Positions 34,737-41,327 of a stretch of 52,580 nucleotides of DNA are shown piece after piece. Position numbers and translations under genes: made by a program. The notes under the pieces are model-generated. The model made no database searches. It saw only the letters and a list, made by a program, of their open reading frames with translations, and was not told the origin of the DNA. The DNA comes from JAZDLR01 sp964540995 (GTDB lineage: Bacteria > Patescibacteriota > Patescibacteriia > UBA1558 > 2-01-FULL-52-15). The stretch spans positions 1 to 52,580 of the forward strand of contig CAZIOU010000007.1 in assembly GCA_964540995.1 (NCBI GenBank). Direction: 5' to 3'. The stretch's first letter is position 1, and the number at the start of each line of letters is the position of its first letter.

Positions 34737-35318
34737 CTATTGATAACTTCGTAGATCCTGAAAATTAAGTGTCTCAGTATGACAGGCATGGGCACTAGCA
34801 AAGAGATTCATCAACTGAAGAACCTCCTGCTGCCGTTCTGGTTCCACCAACACCACGAAACCCGGTGCCAGCGTGATGATGTGAGGATTTGGCTTCATCT
34901 CCCTCTCTAGGAAGGCTCTGGCTTTTTGAACCAGCGGGTCGGCCAAATCATTCGAAAGGTAACCACCATCCTGCCTTTTAGCTCTGAAGTGGAATCGAAT
35001 CGTGATATACGGATTTCGGAAATAAGCCCCAGTGATTTCGAACATTATGCCAGCATCCGACGCCGAAGCTATCTTAGCTTTGGAACAGTCGGTAGTTTCG
35101 AGATTGAAACTAAGCCTGGTGCTTTCTCGCTCCATGATCTCTTCAACCAGTTGCACGCAGTCCGAAGGAACAGTCAGAGAAATAATCGATCCGGCGACCG
35201 TGACCTGATCAGGATCGAAGCGTCGCCGAAATGTCTCCAGCAACTCATCACGATAGAGATCTGTATCGATGGTGACAGTTACTGGGCCTATGGGGACGGT
35301 CATAGTTACCTTAGACAT
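34737..35318 (-). CDS. Two-domain member of the small paralogous family
   Basis: 193 residues, soluble, with what look like two copies of one domain. Copy 1 (about 1-80) has VTVTIDT, a helix RDELLETFRRRF, VTVAGSIISLTVPSDCVQLVEEIM and LSFNLETTDC. Copy 2 (about 95-193) has YITIRFHF, LVQKARAFLERE, HIITLAPGFVVLVEPERQQE and TETLNFQDL. The strand-helix-strand-strand-helix-strand order suggests a ferredoxin-like fold. It is the last gene of a three-gene operon, with SD GAAGGAGG. No motif points to catalysis; function unknown. Confidence 0.75.
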   Translation of the reverse strand: MSKVTMTVPIGPVTVTIDTDLYRDELLETFRRRFDPDQVTVAGSIISLTVPSDCVQLVEEIMERESTRLSFNLETTDCSKAKIASASDAGIMFEITGAYFRNPYITIRFHFRAKRQDGGYLSNDLADPLVQKARAFLEREMKPNPHIITLAPGFVVLVEPERQQEVLQLMNLFASAHACHTETLNFQDLRSYQ

Positions 35319-35333
35319 TTGTCACTCCCTCCT

Positions 35334-35576
35334 TCATGACCGGCAATCATCCAGTTCGATCTCAAAGTTAAGTGAACTACAGATATCCTTCAGCTTCAAA
35401 CACGTTTGCAGAAGTTTATCTGAAGGCACTCGGAAGACAACCCAATGGTCTAAAGAAACAAGTTCAACAGATGACTCAGCACTTTTCAGCTGGGCGATTA
35501 TTTTGTCAGCGATAGGTCTAGGTGGACCGATCTGAATGTACATGAATGGTCCACTCACTTTCATCCTGTCGGCCAT
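35334..35576 (-). CDS. One-domain member of the small paralogous family
   Basis: 80 residues. FMYIQIGPP, helix IADKIIAQLKSAE, VELVSLDHWVVFRVPSDKLL and LNFEIELDDC align with copy 1 of its downstream neighbour (shared VPSD and L-F-x-x-E-x-x-DC). Middle gene of the operon, 10 bases after the first gene and 15 bases before the third, with SD AGGAGG. No signal or membrane segment. Function unknown. Confidence 0.75.
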   Translation of the reverse strand: MADRMKVSGPFMYIQIGPPRPIADKIIAQLKSAESSVELVSLDHWVVFRVPSDKLLQTCLKLKDICSSLNFEIELDDCRS

Positions 35577-35586
35577 ACAACCTCCT

Positions 35587-35868
35587 CTAGGTCAGAAGTT
35601 CGCCTTCCTCGACCACACGTACGCCTTCGGCTTGAATGACCTCGAGATTGCGGTCAGCCGAGATACGCTTGAGCGCCGAAGTGACGTTCTCTACATCATC
35701 CGGTGCTACCAATATAAGCAAACCATCGATAGTCCGGTAGACTCGGGCCGAGATGCTGGTATTACAGATAACAGCTATCCAATCCTTATGCTTACCACTT
35801 CCTTGCGGTAGCAAAACATGGAGTATCATGAACTGCCCCGGTCTGATAGAAACAATCACCTGCTTCAT
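35587..35868 (-). CDS. One-domain member of the small paralogous family, first in operon
   Basis: 93 residues. QVIVSIRPGQFMILHVLLP begins with two strands, then a loop, IDGLLILVAPDDVENVTSALKRI and the strand LEVIQAEGVRVV. The second half matches the same strand-helix-strand pattern as its neighbours, with PDD where they have PSD. It has SD AGGAGG before the ATG and a clear TTGACA promoter. Function unknown. Confidence 0.75.
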   Translation of the reverse strand: MKQVIVSIRPGQFMILHVLLPQGSGKHKDWIAVICNTSISARVYRTIDGLLILVAPDDVENVTSALKRISADRNLEVIQAEGVRVVEEGELLT

Positions 35869-35920
35869 CTCCTACCTCCTGTGGAATATAAAAGATCGTG
35901 CCTTGTTGGCTTTCGACTGT

Positions 35921-35949
35921 AGCCTAGTGAATGAGACCTTTTTTGTCAA
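35921..35949 (-). promoter_or_regulatory. Promoter of the small-protein operon
   Basis: TTGACA (35944-35949), 17-base spacer ending ATTCAC, TAGGCT (35921-35926). Third example of the TTGACA-N17-TAGGnT type; the -35 box again adjoins a terminator T-tract. Confidence 0.7.
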
Positions 35950-35956
35950 TCAAAAA

Positions 35957-35973
35957 ACACCTCAAGTAGGTGT
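35957..35973 (-). terminator. Terminator between tRNA-Val and the small-protein operon
   Basis: 6-bp stem ACACCT/AGGTGT with a 5-base loop, then TTTTTTG on the minus strand. It probably ends the tRNA-Val transcript. Confidence 0.65.
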
Positions 35974-35986
35974 AATGGTGGGCATT

Positions 35987-36004
35987 GTCCCGCCTTGGCG
36001 GGAC
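35987..36004. repeat. Perfect short palindrome
   Basis: GTCCCGCC, TT, GGCGGGAC. A strong hairpin without a T-tract; part of the palindrome cluster around tRNA-Val. Confidence 0.6.
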
Positions 36005-36007
36005 GAC

Positions 36008-36058
36008 CTTTGCAACCACACTTCGCTAAAGCTTCGTATGGCAGGTGTGAATGCAAAG
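36008..36058. repeat. Long imperfect palindrome with TTCGCTAAAGCTTCG core
   Basis: Outer arms CTTTGCA/TGCAAAG, inner arms CACAC/GTGTG, and the core TTCGCTAAAGCTTCG. It resembles a dispersed REP-like element by structure; only one copy is in the window. Confidence 0.5.
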
Positions 36059-36086
36059 TCCTATACTTGTAGGATTTTCTGTTCAA

Positions 36087-36163
36087 TGGTGGGAGTAATG
36101 GGACTCGAACCTATGACCTCTGCAATGTGAATGCAGCGCTCTAACCAGCTGAGCTATACTCCC
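36087..36163 (-). tRNA. tRNA-Val(CAC)
   Basis: 77 bases including an encoded CCA. Acceptor stem GGGAGUA/UACUCCC, D arm GCUC...GAGC, anticodon stem CUGCA/UGCAG with loop UUCACAU (anticodon CAC, reading GUG), T loop UUCGAGU. The T stem AUAGG/CCCAU has one A-C mismatch in the middle. The discriminator is A. No tRNA neighbour; palindromes lie on both sides. Confidence 0.95.
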
Positions 36164-36241
36164 CTGTTATTTTATAAAGACAGATTCAATCTTTTCGAGT
36201 GATAAACTACTCGGCATGGCAGGCGGTTAGCCAGCTGCTTG

Positions 36242-36267
36242 TCCGCCAAAGCGTCAGCGTCGGCGGA
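36242..36267. repeat. Short palindrome TCCGCC...GGCGGA
   Basis: 6-bp outer stem TCCGCC/GGCGGA with an imperfect GC-rich interior containing AGCGTC repeats. Confidence 0.45.
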
Positions 36268-36344
36268 AGCTAAATGCCCAAAAAATATCCCTCATAATCT
36301 AGCATGTCAGATTCTGACTGACAATACCCATATAGAAAGGTCCT

Positions 36345-36367
36345 CCCTCTCCTTACTAAGGAGAGGG
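36345..36367. repeat. Perfect palindrome CCCTCTCCTTA/TAAGGAGAGGG
   Basis: 11-base arms around one base. It directly precedes REP-like copy B, and together they form one composite element of about 65 bases that ends in GGGGGTGAGGT. Confidence 0.65.
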
Positions 36368-36370
36368 CTA

Positions 36371-36403
36371 GCCTGCCCGACTGCGAAGCGCAGCGAGGCG
36401 GGC
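36371..36403. repeat. REP-like palindrome, copy B
   Basis: Matches copy A at 24871-24903 except for one base in the outer arm (GGCGGGC for GGCAGGC). Confidence 0.75.
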
Positions 36404-36425
36404 GGGGGTGAGGTAATAAAAAAAC

Positions 36426-36475
36426 TCCCGCCCCACTCGCCATCTCTCGTATAGAGAAATGGGAGCAGGACGGGA
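36426..36475 (-). terminator. Terminator of the 36731-36482 operon
   Basis: Long stem starting TCCCG/CGGGA with some bulges and an inner TCTC/GAGA helix, followed by GTTTTTTTATT on the minus strand. Confidence 0.7.
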
Positions 36476-36481
36476 ATATGA

Positions 36482-36721
36482 CTACCACCCGCGAGCGGTA
36501 GTCGAGCGATTACGGGCAGGATGTCTGGTATCGACCAGTTTCACCTTGCCCTTCTTGTCGACAGTGTACACGGGCGAGAACTGCCCGCACTCGAGACACC
36601 TCGACGGATTACGGAATCCCTTGGTGGGAATCCGTATTTGGTACTTCGTCTGACCGCAGATTCCGCAGCGTCCTTGCAAGCGCAGGCACCAAGCAGTAAA
36701 ACGCTTGAAAAACCGTTTCAT
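36482..36721 (-). CDS. Small zinc-ribbon protein
   Basis: 79 residues, very basic. CGIC (about 19-22) and CLEC (about 42-45) form a likely zinc ribbon; the first is followed by a strand-rich QTKYQIRIPTKGFRNPSR. The C-terminus is Arg/Thr-rich. Such proteins often bind nucleic acid or stabilise a complex, but I recognise no family. SD CTAGGAGG before the ATG. It is 9 bases downstream of the 36731 gene in a two-gene operon. GC is higher than in mfd and der. Confidence 0.75.
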   Translation of the reverse strand: MKRFFKRFTAWCLRLQGRCGICGQTKYQIRIPTKGFRNPSRCLECGQFSPVYTVDKKGKVKLVDTRHPARNRSTTARGW

Positions 36722-36730
36722 CGGAGCCTC

Positions 36731-37156
36731 CTAGTTGGAGCTGGCGACCAGGGTCTCCGGCATTTCTACCGGAACCATGAGGTTCTTGTGGTTGAAATAC
36801 CACAGCTTGGCGATTCGACCATCCGAATACAGGACGAGATCGCCGGTCTGGCGTTCCTTCTCCTGCACCGGGTCGAGTTGACCCGTGGAGAACTCTGCCG
36901 CCAGAATGACCGGCACCCGACCGCCGACCTTGGACAGCACGATCTGATTCTCGTCCATATAGAACGAAAGGTCGATCGCATCGGGCAGATCCATGTTCGG
37001 CATACTGGCCTGGGCGGCTGGGATGATCTTCTTGACCAACACGATATTACGGCTGACAGCCCAGCCATTGAAGATGGGCGGAAAGACCGTCGCCGCCAGC
37101 AAAACGAGTACGAAAACCATCAGGCTGAGCATATGAAGATTACGAAACTTGGACAT
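36731..37156 (-). CDS. Signal-anchored small protein, unknown
   Basis: 141 residues. One membrane helix (about 8-30), then a soluble extracytoplasmic domain: LVKKIIPAAQASMPN, strand-rich IDLSFYMDENQIVLSKVGG, VPVILAAEF, and LVLYSDGRIAKLWYFNHKNLMV. No cysteines and no known motif. SD CGGAGG 8 bases before the ATG. The predicted leader is about 180 bases, unusually long here, and carries a hairpin with a CCCUCC loop. GC is clearly above that of the flanking genes. Confidence 0.75.
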   Translation of the reverse strand: MSKFRNLHMLSLMVFVLVLLAATVFPPIFNGWAVSRNIVLVKKIIPAAQASMPNMDLPDAIDLSFYMDENQIVLSKVGGRVPVILAAEFSTGQLDPVQEKERQTGDLVLYSDGRIAKLWYFNHKNLMVPVEMPETLVASSN

Positions 37157-37276
37157 GACAGAAACCTCCGTGTAGATGCCTCAATGAGGCTGTAAAGGAA
37201 CGACTGGAACTTGTCTATTCTAACTGCAACCTGCCTACTAGGGAAGTCAGCCTGACGGCTAACGGTCATTTAGATG

Positions 37277-37296
37277 GTATTTAGGAGGGTAAATAC
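37277..37296 (-). promoter_or_regulatory. Leader hairpin exposing a CCCUCC loop
   Basis: 7-bp stem GTATTTA/TAAATAC with a 6-base loop that reads CCCTCC on the transcript strand, about 120 bases upstream of the gene's own GGAGG SD. The loop could pair with the SD. As DNA the same dyad could be an operator. Confidence 0.4.
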
Positions 37297-37345
37297 TGGC
37301 TAAATGCCTAGCAGACAGATGGCAGCTAAAATAGCCTAATATAGT

Positions 37346-37374
37346 ATAGTATCATATATTAGCAATATTGTCAA
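37346..37374 (-). promoter_or_regulatory. Promoter of the 36731-36482 operon
   Basis: TTGACA (37369-37374), 17-base spacer, TACTAT (37346-37351) on the minus strand in a very AT-rich patch. Confidence 0.65.
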
Positions 37375-37440
37375 TGGCTAGCCCCAACCCGCTCTAGGGT
37401 AGCTATTCGTCCCTAAATCAGGTAGACTCTCTAAGCCAGT

Positions 37441-40400
37441 ATGTCTATCACCAAAGTAAATGGCCTACTCCACTATAACTCGGTAGGTCACTGGCTCACT
37501 CGTCTCGCCGGAGACGAATCGAAGCAGAACCTACCTACCCCCCTGGTACAGGATCACCGGGCGATTTTGTATTTGGCTGACAGTGATCGTCAAGTCAAGA
37601 ATCTAGCTGATAGCATCCAACTCTGGTCTAGCTTAAATAGTTGTAAACGCCAACTGATAACGTGGGCCGAAGATGAATCACCTTTGCCAGTCCTGACGGC
37701 ATTACTTAATAGTGAACCCTGTCTGATCGTAGCTCATAGCAACGTACTGTCGATGCACCTACCCAGTCGTGAGGCGCTGACCAAAGCTTCGATCCATCTC
37801 CATGTCGGTGATAAACGGCAGATACGCGCACTCGTAGATCAATTGATCGCGCTCGGCTATCAACCCAATATCAATGTCAATAAATCTTTGGAAATTGCTA
37901 CCCGCGGTAATATTGTAGATATCGGATTTAATGATTCCATAATCCGTCTAGAATTTGATGGCAGCGAACTAGAACATATATCTCGTTTACAGATAGAAAC
38001 CCAAACCAAAATCGACGACTATCAAGACTATCTCCTACTGCCGGTCACACTAACCAAATCATCGACGGTATTCCGCGACTATGTCGGCGACGATCTCCTC
38101 TTGGTAGGTGAACAGGATTTCGGTACTGATGAGCAAATACAGCTGACTAATTTTGATCGTTCGTCTGGCATCAACTTCCAACAAACCTGGCCCGACCTGT
38201 CCGGAGCTAACCCAGGCGATGCTTTAAAAAAGATTCAAACGCTCACTGACTTCACAGGCTATTGGCTAACACGCCAACCAGAGCAAGCTCAAACTGTCAT
38301 CACCGATCACCAGCTCAATCTCCAGCTCGTAACCTTACAACCCAACGTCCTTCAGACTCCTCCCGGCTGGATCGATCAGAGTGAGAAATTATTGGTTATC
38401 AATGACAGTCATCTCTTGCCCAATCAAGCCTCCACACGCACCAAACGGGCTTTCCTGACCGAGATCGCTGTCGGAGACCTGATAGTTCATCGTGATCACG
38501 GTGTCGGCCGTTTAGAATCAATTACTACCATTCCCGTCAACGGTCGTCAGCGTGAATATCTCGTCTTGTCCTATGCCAACAACGACAAGATCTATCTGCC
38601 CACTGATCAAGCAGGGAAAATTAGTAAATATGTCGGTAGCCCCAATCCCAAAATTTCTCGCTTATCATCAGACACTTCTTGGATCTCTGGCGTGAAGAAG
38701 ATCAAAGCCGAGACCTGGCAATTGGCTCTCGCCCTGCTCAATACCGAAGCGCGTCGCCGACTAACCTTCACCTCCCCATTAGTGGCTACAGCTGAAGAGC
38801 AATCGGTGGCTGATGACTTCCCCTATCAAGAAACAACTTCTCAACTTCGCACCTTGTCTGAAGTGATGGATGACTTGGCCAAAGATTACCCGACTGAACG
38901 TCTGGTCTGTGGTGATGTTGGATTCGGTAAAACCGAGATAGCTCTACGTGCCTCTTGGCGTGTAGCGTTAAACAAAGGCCAAGCAGCCATCATTTGTCCG
39001 ACCACGCTACTGGCGCAACAACACTACGACACCTTCACTGAACGACTGGAGAAATATGGCGCCTCGGTAGCCTTGCTATCGCGCTGGCAAACCGACAAGG
39101 AGCAAGAAGCAGTGATCGAGAGAATTCGCAACGGCACAGTCGATATTGTCATCGGTACTCACCGCGCACTGTCGGCGGATGTACGCTTCGCCAACCTACG
39201 ACTACTGATCATTGATGAAGAGCAGAATTTCGGCGTTAAGGACAAAGAAAAGCTGAAAAAGATCGCCACCCATTTACATATTTTAAGTTTGTCCGCCACA
39301 CCTATTCCTCGTACCTTACACCTAGCTATGTCCCAACTCCGCGGTATTAGTTTGCTGACAGAGCCACCAATCGGACGGCAGCCGATCATCACCGAAGTGC
39401 ATCACTGGGACGCAGAGATAGTTCGCTCCGCTTTATTACGAGAGCTCGACCGCAATGGACAAGCCTACTACCTTCATAATAAAGTTGAGACGATTGACCT
39501 TGCACGTATACAAATTCAAGAACTATTACCTCACGCTCGCATTGCCGTTGCACATGGTCAAATGGACGATCATCAATTGGCGTCTACGATGCATGCTTTC
39601 GATACGGGCGAAATAGATATATTGGTTTGCTCCACTATTATTGCTAATGGCCTTGATCTGCCTCGGGTCAATACCATTATCGTTACCGATAGCGTCAATT
39701 TTGGTTTAGGGCAGCTACATCAACTGCGCGGTCGTGTCGGTCGTGGCAACACACAAGCCTACTGTTTCTTATTGTACAAAGAGCAACGTCTTCAGGGTGA
39801 AGCGCTAGAACGATTAAAGACTTTAGAAAGTGAAAGTGATCTCGGAGCAGGATTTAAGATTGCCAGCCGTGACATGGAGTTACGCGGTGTCGGTCATATC
39901 CTCGGGCGTAAGCAGCACGGTCATGTGACGACACTCGGCTTGAACTTGTTCGAAGAGCTACTCAACGAAGCGATCGAAGAATTACGCTCTGGCCAAGCAG
40001 CACATTGGCGCGAGATTGATATTGATCTGCCGTTACAAGAATCCGAAGAAGAACATATCTTCGCCTCGACGCAAGAGAAGATTCATTTCTGGCAGAAGAT
40101 TTCTTGGATCCGTACGATCGAAGAGCTGGACGACGAACGTCAGGCCATCAAACATCCTTCCCCTGCCGTCAGCAACGCCCTCTATATCCAAGAGCTGAAA
40201 ATTTATGCTCAAGACACGGCTATCGCTCGGATAACTTCACGAGGTTTACCCGGTGTCGATGATGCGATTATCGAATTTCAGATTAGTAGTCCACTGACAC
40301 CAGCACAAATTCAACAGCTTACTGCCAGACAGCCGCAGTGGATAATCGCTCAAGAGCAGTTGAAGATCCGCACCGGCCAACTCAAACACTGGCAAGACGA

Positions 40401-40449
40401 TATCTTACGAGCAGTTCAATTATTATCCCAAAGGAAAAGCTCCCGCTAA
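37441..40449 (+). CDS. mfd: Transcription-repair coupling factor Mfd
   Basis: 1002 residues, shorter than the usual 1100-1150, mainly in the UvrB-like N-terminal part. The RNA polymerase-interaction domain starts near 340 (VGDLIVHRDHGVGRLESI). The translocase carries Walker A GDVGFGKTE (about 490), DEEQ (about 590), SATPIPRTL, and the motif V/VI region VCSTIIANGLD with QLRGRVGRG. The TRG region and a C-terminal domain (about 860-1000) are present. Mfd removes stalled RNA polymerase and recruits UvrA. The stop codon lies inside a hairpin shared with the opposite gene's terminator. No SD and no clear promoter. Confidence 0.97.
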   Translation: MSITKVNGLLHYNSVGHWLTRLAGDESKQNLPTPLVQDHRAILYLADSDRQVKNLADSIQLWSSLNSCKRQLITWAEDESPLPVLTALLNSEPCLIVAHSNVLSMHLPSREALTKASIHLHVGDKRQIRALVDQLIALGYQPNINVNKSLEIATRGNIVDIGFNDSIIRLEFDGSELEHISRLQIETQTKIDDYQDYLLLPVTLTKSSTVFRDYVGDDLLLVGEQDFGTDEQIQLTNFDRSSGINFQQTWPDLSGANPGDALKKIQTLTDFTGYWLTRQPEQAQTVITDHQLNLQLVTLQPNVLQTPPGWIDQSEKLLVINDSHLLPNQASTRTKRAFLTEIAVGDLIVHRDHGVGRLESITTIPVNGRQREYLVLSYANNDKIYLPTDQAGKISKYVGSPNPKISRLSSDTSWISGVKKIKAETWQLALALLNTEARRRLTFTSPLVATAEEQSVADDFPYQETTSQLRTLSEVMDDLAKDYPTERLVCGDVGFGKTEIALRASWRVALNKGQAAIICPTTLLAQQHYDTFTERLEKYGASVALLSRWQTDKEQEAVIERIRNGTVDIVIGTHRALSADVRFANLRLLIIDEEQNFGVKDKEKLKKIATHLHILSLSATPIPRTLHLAMSQLRGISLLTEPPIGRQPIITEVHHWDAEIVRSALLRELDRNGQAYYLHNKVETIDLARIQIQELLPHARIAVAHGQMDDHQLASTMHAFDTGEIDILVCSTIIANGLDLPRVNTIIVTDSVNFGLGQLHQLRGRVGRGNTQAYCFLLYKEQRLQGEALERLKTLESESDLGAGFKIASRDMELRGVGHILGRKQHGHVTTLGLNLFEELLNEAIEELRSGQAAHWREIDIDLPLQESEEEHIFASTQEKIHFWQKISWIRTIEELDDERQAIKHPSPAVSNALYIQELKIYAQDTAIARITSRGLPGVDDAIIEFQISSPLTPAQIQQLTARQPQWIIAQEQLKIRTGQLKHWQDDILRAVQLLSQRKSSR

Positions 40450-40475
40450 CGAGTATATCTCGTAGCGAGAGCTTT
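40436..40475. terminator. Hairpin terminator between mfd and the convergent small gene
   Basis: Outer arms AAAGCTC/GAGCTTT with inner ACGAG/CTCGT. The T-tract (TTTTCCTTT) is on the minus strand, so it ends the 40504-40725 transcript. The mfd stop codon is in the stem. Confidence 0.7.
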
Positions 40476-40503
40476 AGTGAAGAAGAGACCTTCCGCCCAT
40501 AGC

Positions 40504-40725
40504 CTACCCCGTGGTTGGTGTCCGTTTACGATCTTTGCCCAGATCAAAAGCTACTTGAGATGCGGCGCCCATTTCCAACTGACGGATTTCCTCTGCCAAC
40601 TCGTCATCGGTTATGCGCCGAGTGATATAACTCGACTCGATCTGCCAGTTACTGACATGACCATAGCGGGTACGAGCCAGCCTAATGAATTCCACGATCA
40701 GATCCTCTCTACTACGTTTCGCCAC
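40504..40725 (-). CDS. Small orphan protein, divergent from a PadR-like regulator
   Basis: 73 residues from the GTG at 40725, 8 bases after SD AAAGGAGG; a GTG 9 bases earlier would overlap the SD. Basic N-terminus (AKRSREDLIVEFIRLAR) followed by WQIESSYITRRITDDELAEEIRQLE, likely helical, with a basic tail. I recognise no family. Its -10 box overlaps a strong palindrome, so it is probably repressed, perhaps by the regulator transcribed from the other side. Confidence 0.7.
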   Translation of the reverse strand: MAKRSREDLIVEFIRLARTRYGHVSNWQIESSYITRRITDDELAEEIRQLEMGAASQVAFDLGKDRKRTPTTG

Positions 40726-40781
40726 GTCCTTCACCTCCTTTCGGCTGTTGGGGTCTCTTCTTCAAAGTACGGCACTAACGT

Positions 40782-40804
40782 GCTTACATATATTCAATGT
40801 AAGC
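40782..40804. promoter_or_regulatory. Palindromic operator candidate
   Basis: Perfect 8-base arms GCTTACAT and ATGTAAGC separated by 7 bases. It covers the -10 box of the minus-strand small gene. The ACAT/ATGT half-sites are in keeping with dyads bound by PadR-type regulators. Confidence 0.6.
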
Positions 40805-40824
40805 AATACATTTGAGGATGTCAA
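40796..40824 (-). promoter_or_regulatory. Promoter of the 40504-40725 gene
   Basis: TTGACA (40819-40824), 17-base spacer, TACATT (40796-40801) on the minus strand; the -10 box lies within the palindrome. Confidence 0.65.
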
Positions 40825-40852
40825 CTTAACCTTGAGATATTAGACCGTTCAA

Positions 40853-40881
40853 TTGACATGCTATATAAATTATAGTATATA
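40853..40881 (+). promoter_or_regulatory. Promoter of the PadR-like gene
   Basis: TTGACA (40853-40858), 17-base spacer, TATATA (40876-40881). Leader about 25 bases with SD CCGGAGG. Divergent from the 40796 promoter. Confidence 0.65.
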
Positions 40882-40913
40882 GATATATCGCACATTAGAA
40901 ACCGGAGGCGTCA

Positions 40914-41225
40914 ATGTCACTCGAAGATGAAATCCTAGAAGTGTTAAGTTTCAATGAATGGAAAGCTGGTCGAGATATTAGAAGCGAAATATGCAACCGT
41001 CGAAACATTGATCCGCTAGCTCCTTTTAGTAGGCCATCATACGGCAGCATCTACACTACTTTGAGAGAAATGCACGACGCAGGTTTGGTTGAGCAACGTG
41101 ACTCCAGAGATGAAGATGGTTTAGTTCGTGAGTATAAGCTTCTGGAGAGTGGCTTAAGACGAAAAAACCGCAAGCCAGGTGTGAAAGGGTGGCTGCTGCG
41201 ACTGTTCCAGCCACAGAGAATGTGA
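40914..41225 (+). CDS. PadR-like winged-helix transcriptional regulator
   Basis: 103 residues. Winged helix: ILEVLSFNEWKAGRDIRSEI, a recognition-helix region ending SYGSIYTTLREMHDAGLVEQ, and a wing of EDGLVREYKLLESG. YGSIYTTLREMHDAGLV is the hallmark of PadR-type proteins. The usual C-terminal dimer helix is replaced by a short basic amphipathic tail (RRKNRKPGVKGWLLRLFQPQ). SD GGAGG before the ATG, own terminator. It likely controls the divergent small gene and itself through the shared region. Confidence 0.82.
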   Translation: MSLEDEILEVLSFNEWKAGRDIRSEICNRRNIDPLAPFSRPSYGSIYTTLREMHDAGLVEQRDSRDEDGLVREYKLLESGLRRKNRKPGVKGWLLRLFQPQRM

Positions 41226-41231
41226 GCCCTA

Positions 41232-41256
41232 GCCGACTGATCGTCAGTCGGCTTTT
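41232..41256 (+). terminator. Terminator of the PadR-like gene
   Basis: Perfect 9-bp stem GCCGACTGA/TCAGTCGGC, 3-base loop, then TTTTCATTTTC. Confidence 0.85.
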
Positions 41257-41290
41257 CATTTTCCCGTAAACAGTAAGCGACGGCTCTTAC

Positions 41291-41318
41291 TTGCCAATTT
41301 TAATTATTCCATTATACT
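41291..41318 (+). promoter_or_regulatory. Promoter of dprA (leaderless)
   Basis: TTGCCA (41291-41296), 16-base spacer, TATACT (41313-41318). The ATG at 41328 is 9 bases after the -10 box. Confidence 0.65.
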
Positions 41319-41327
41319 TTCGTCTAT

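Larger units (their letters stand above)
36164..36425. other. Intergenic stretch upstream of tRNA-Val, rich in palindromes
   Basis: About 260 bases with no gene. A weak TATAAA box lies about 10 bases before the tRNA on the minus strand. Three palindromic elements follow: 36242-36267, 36345-36367 and 36371-36403. Confidence 0.6.
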
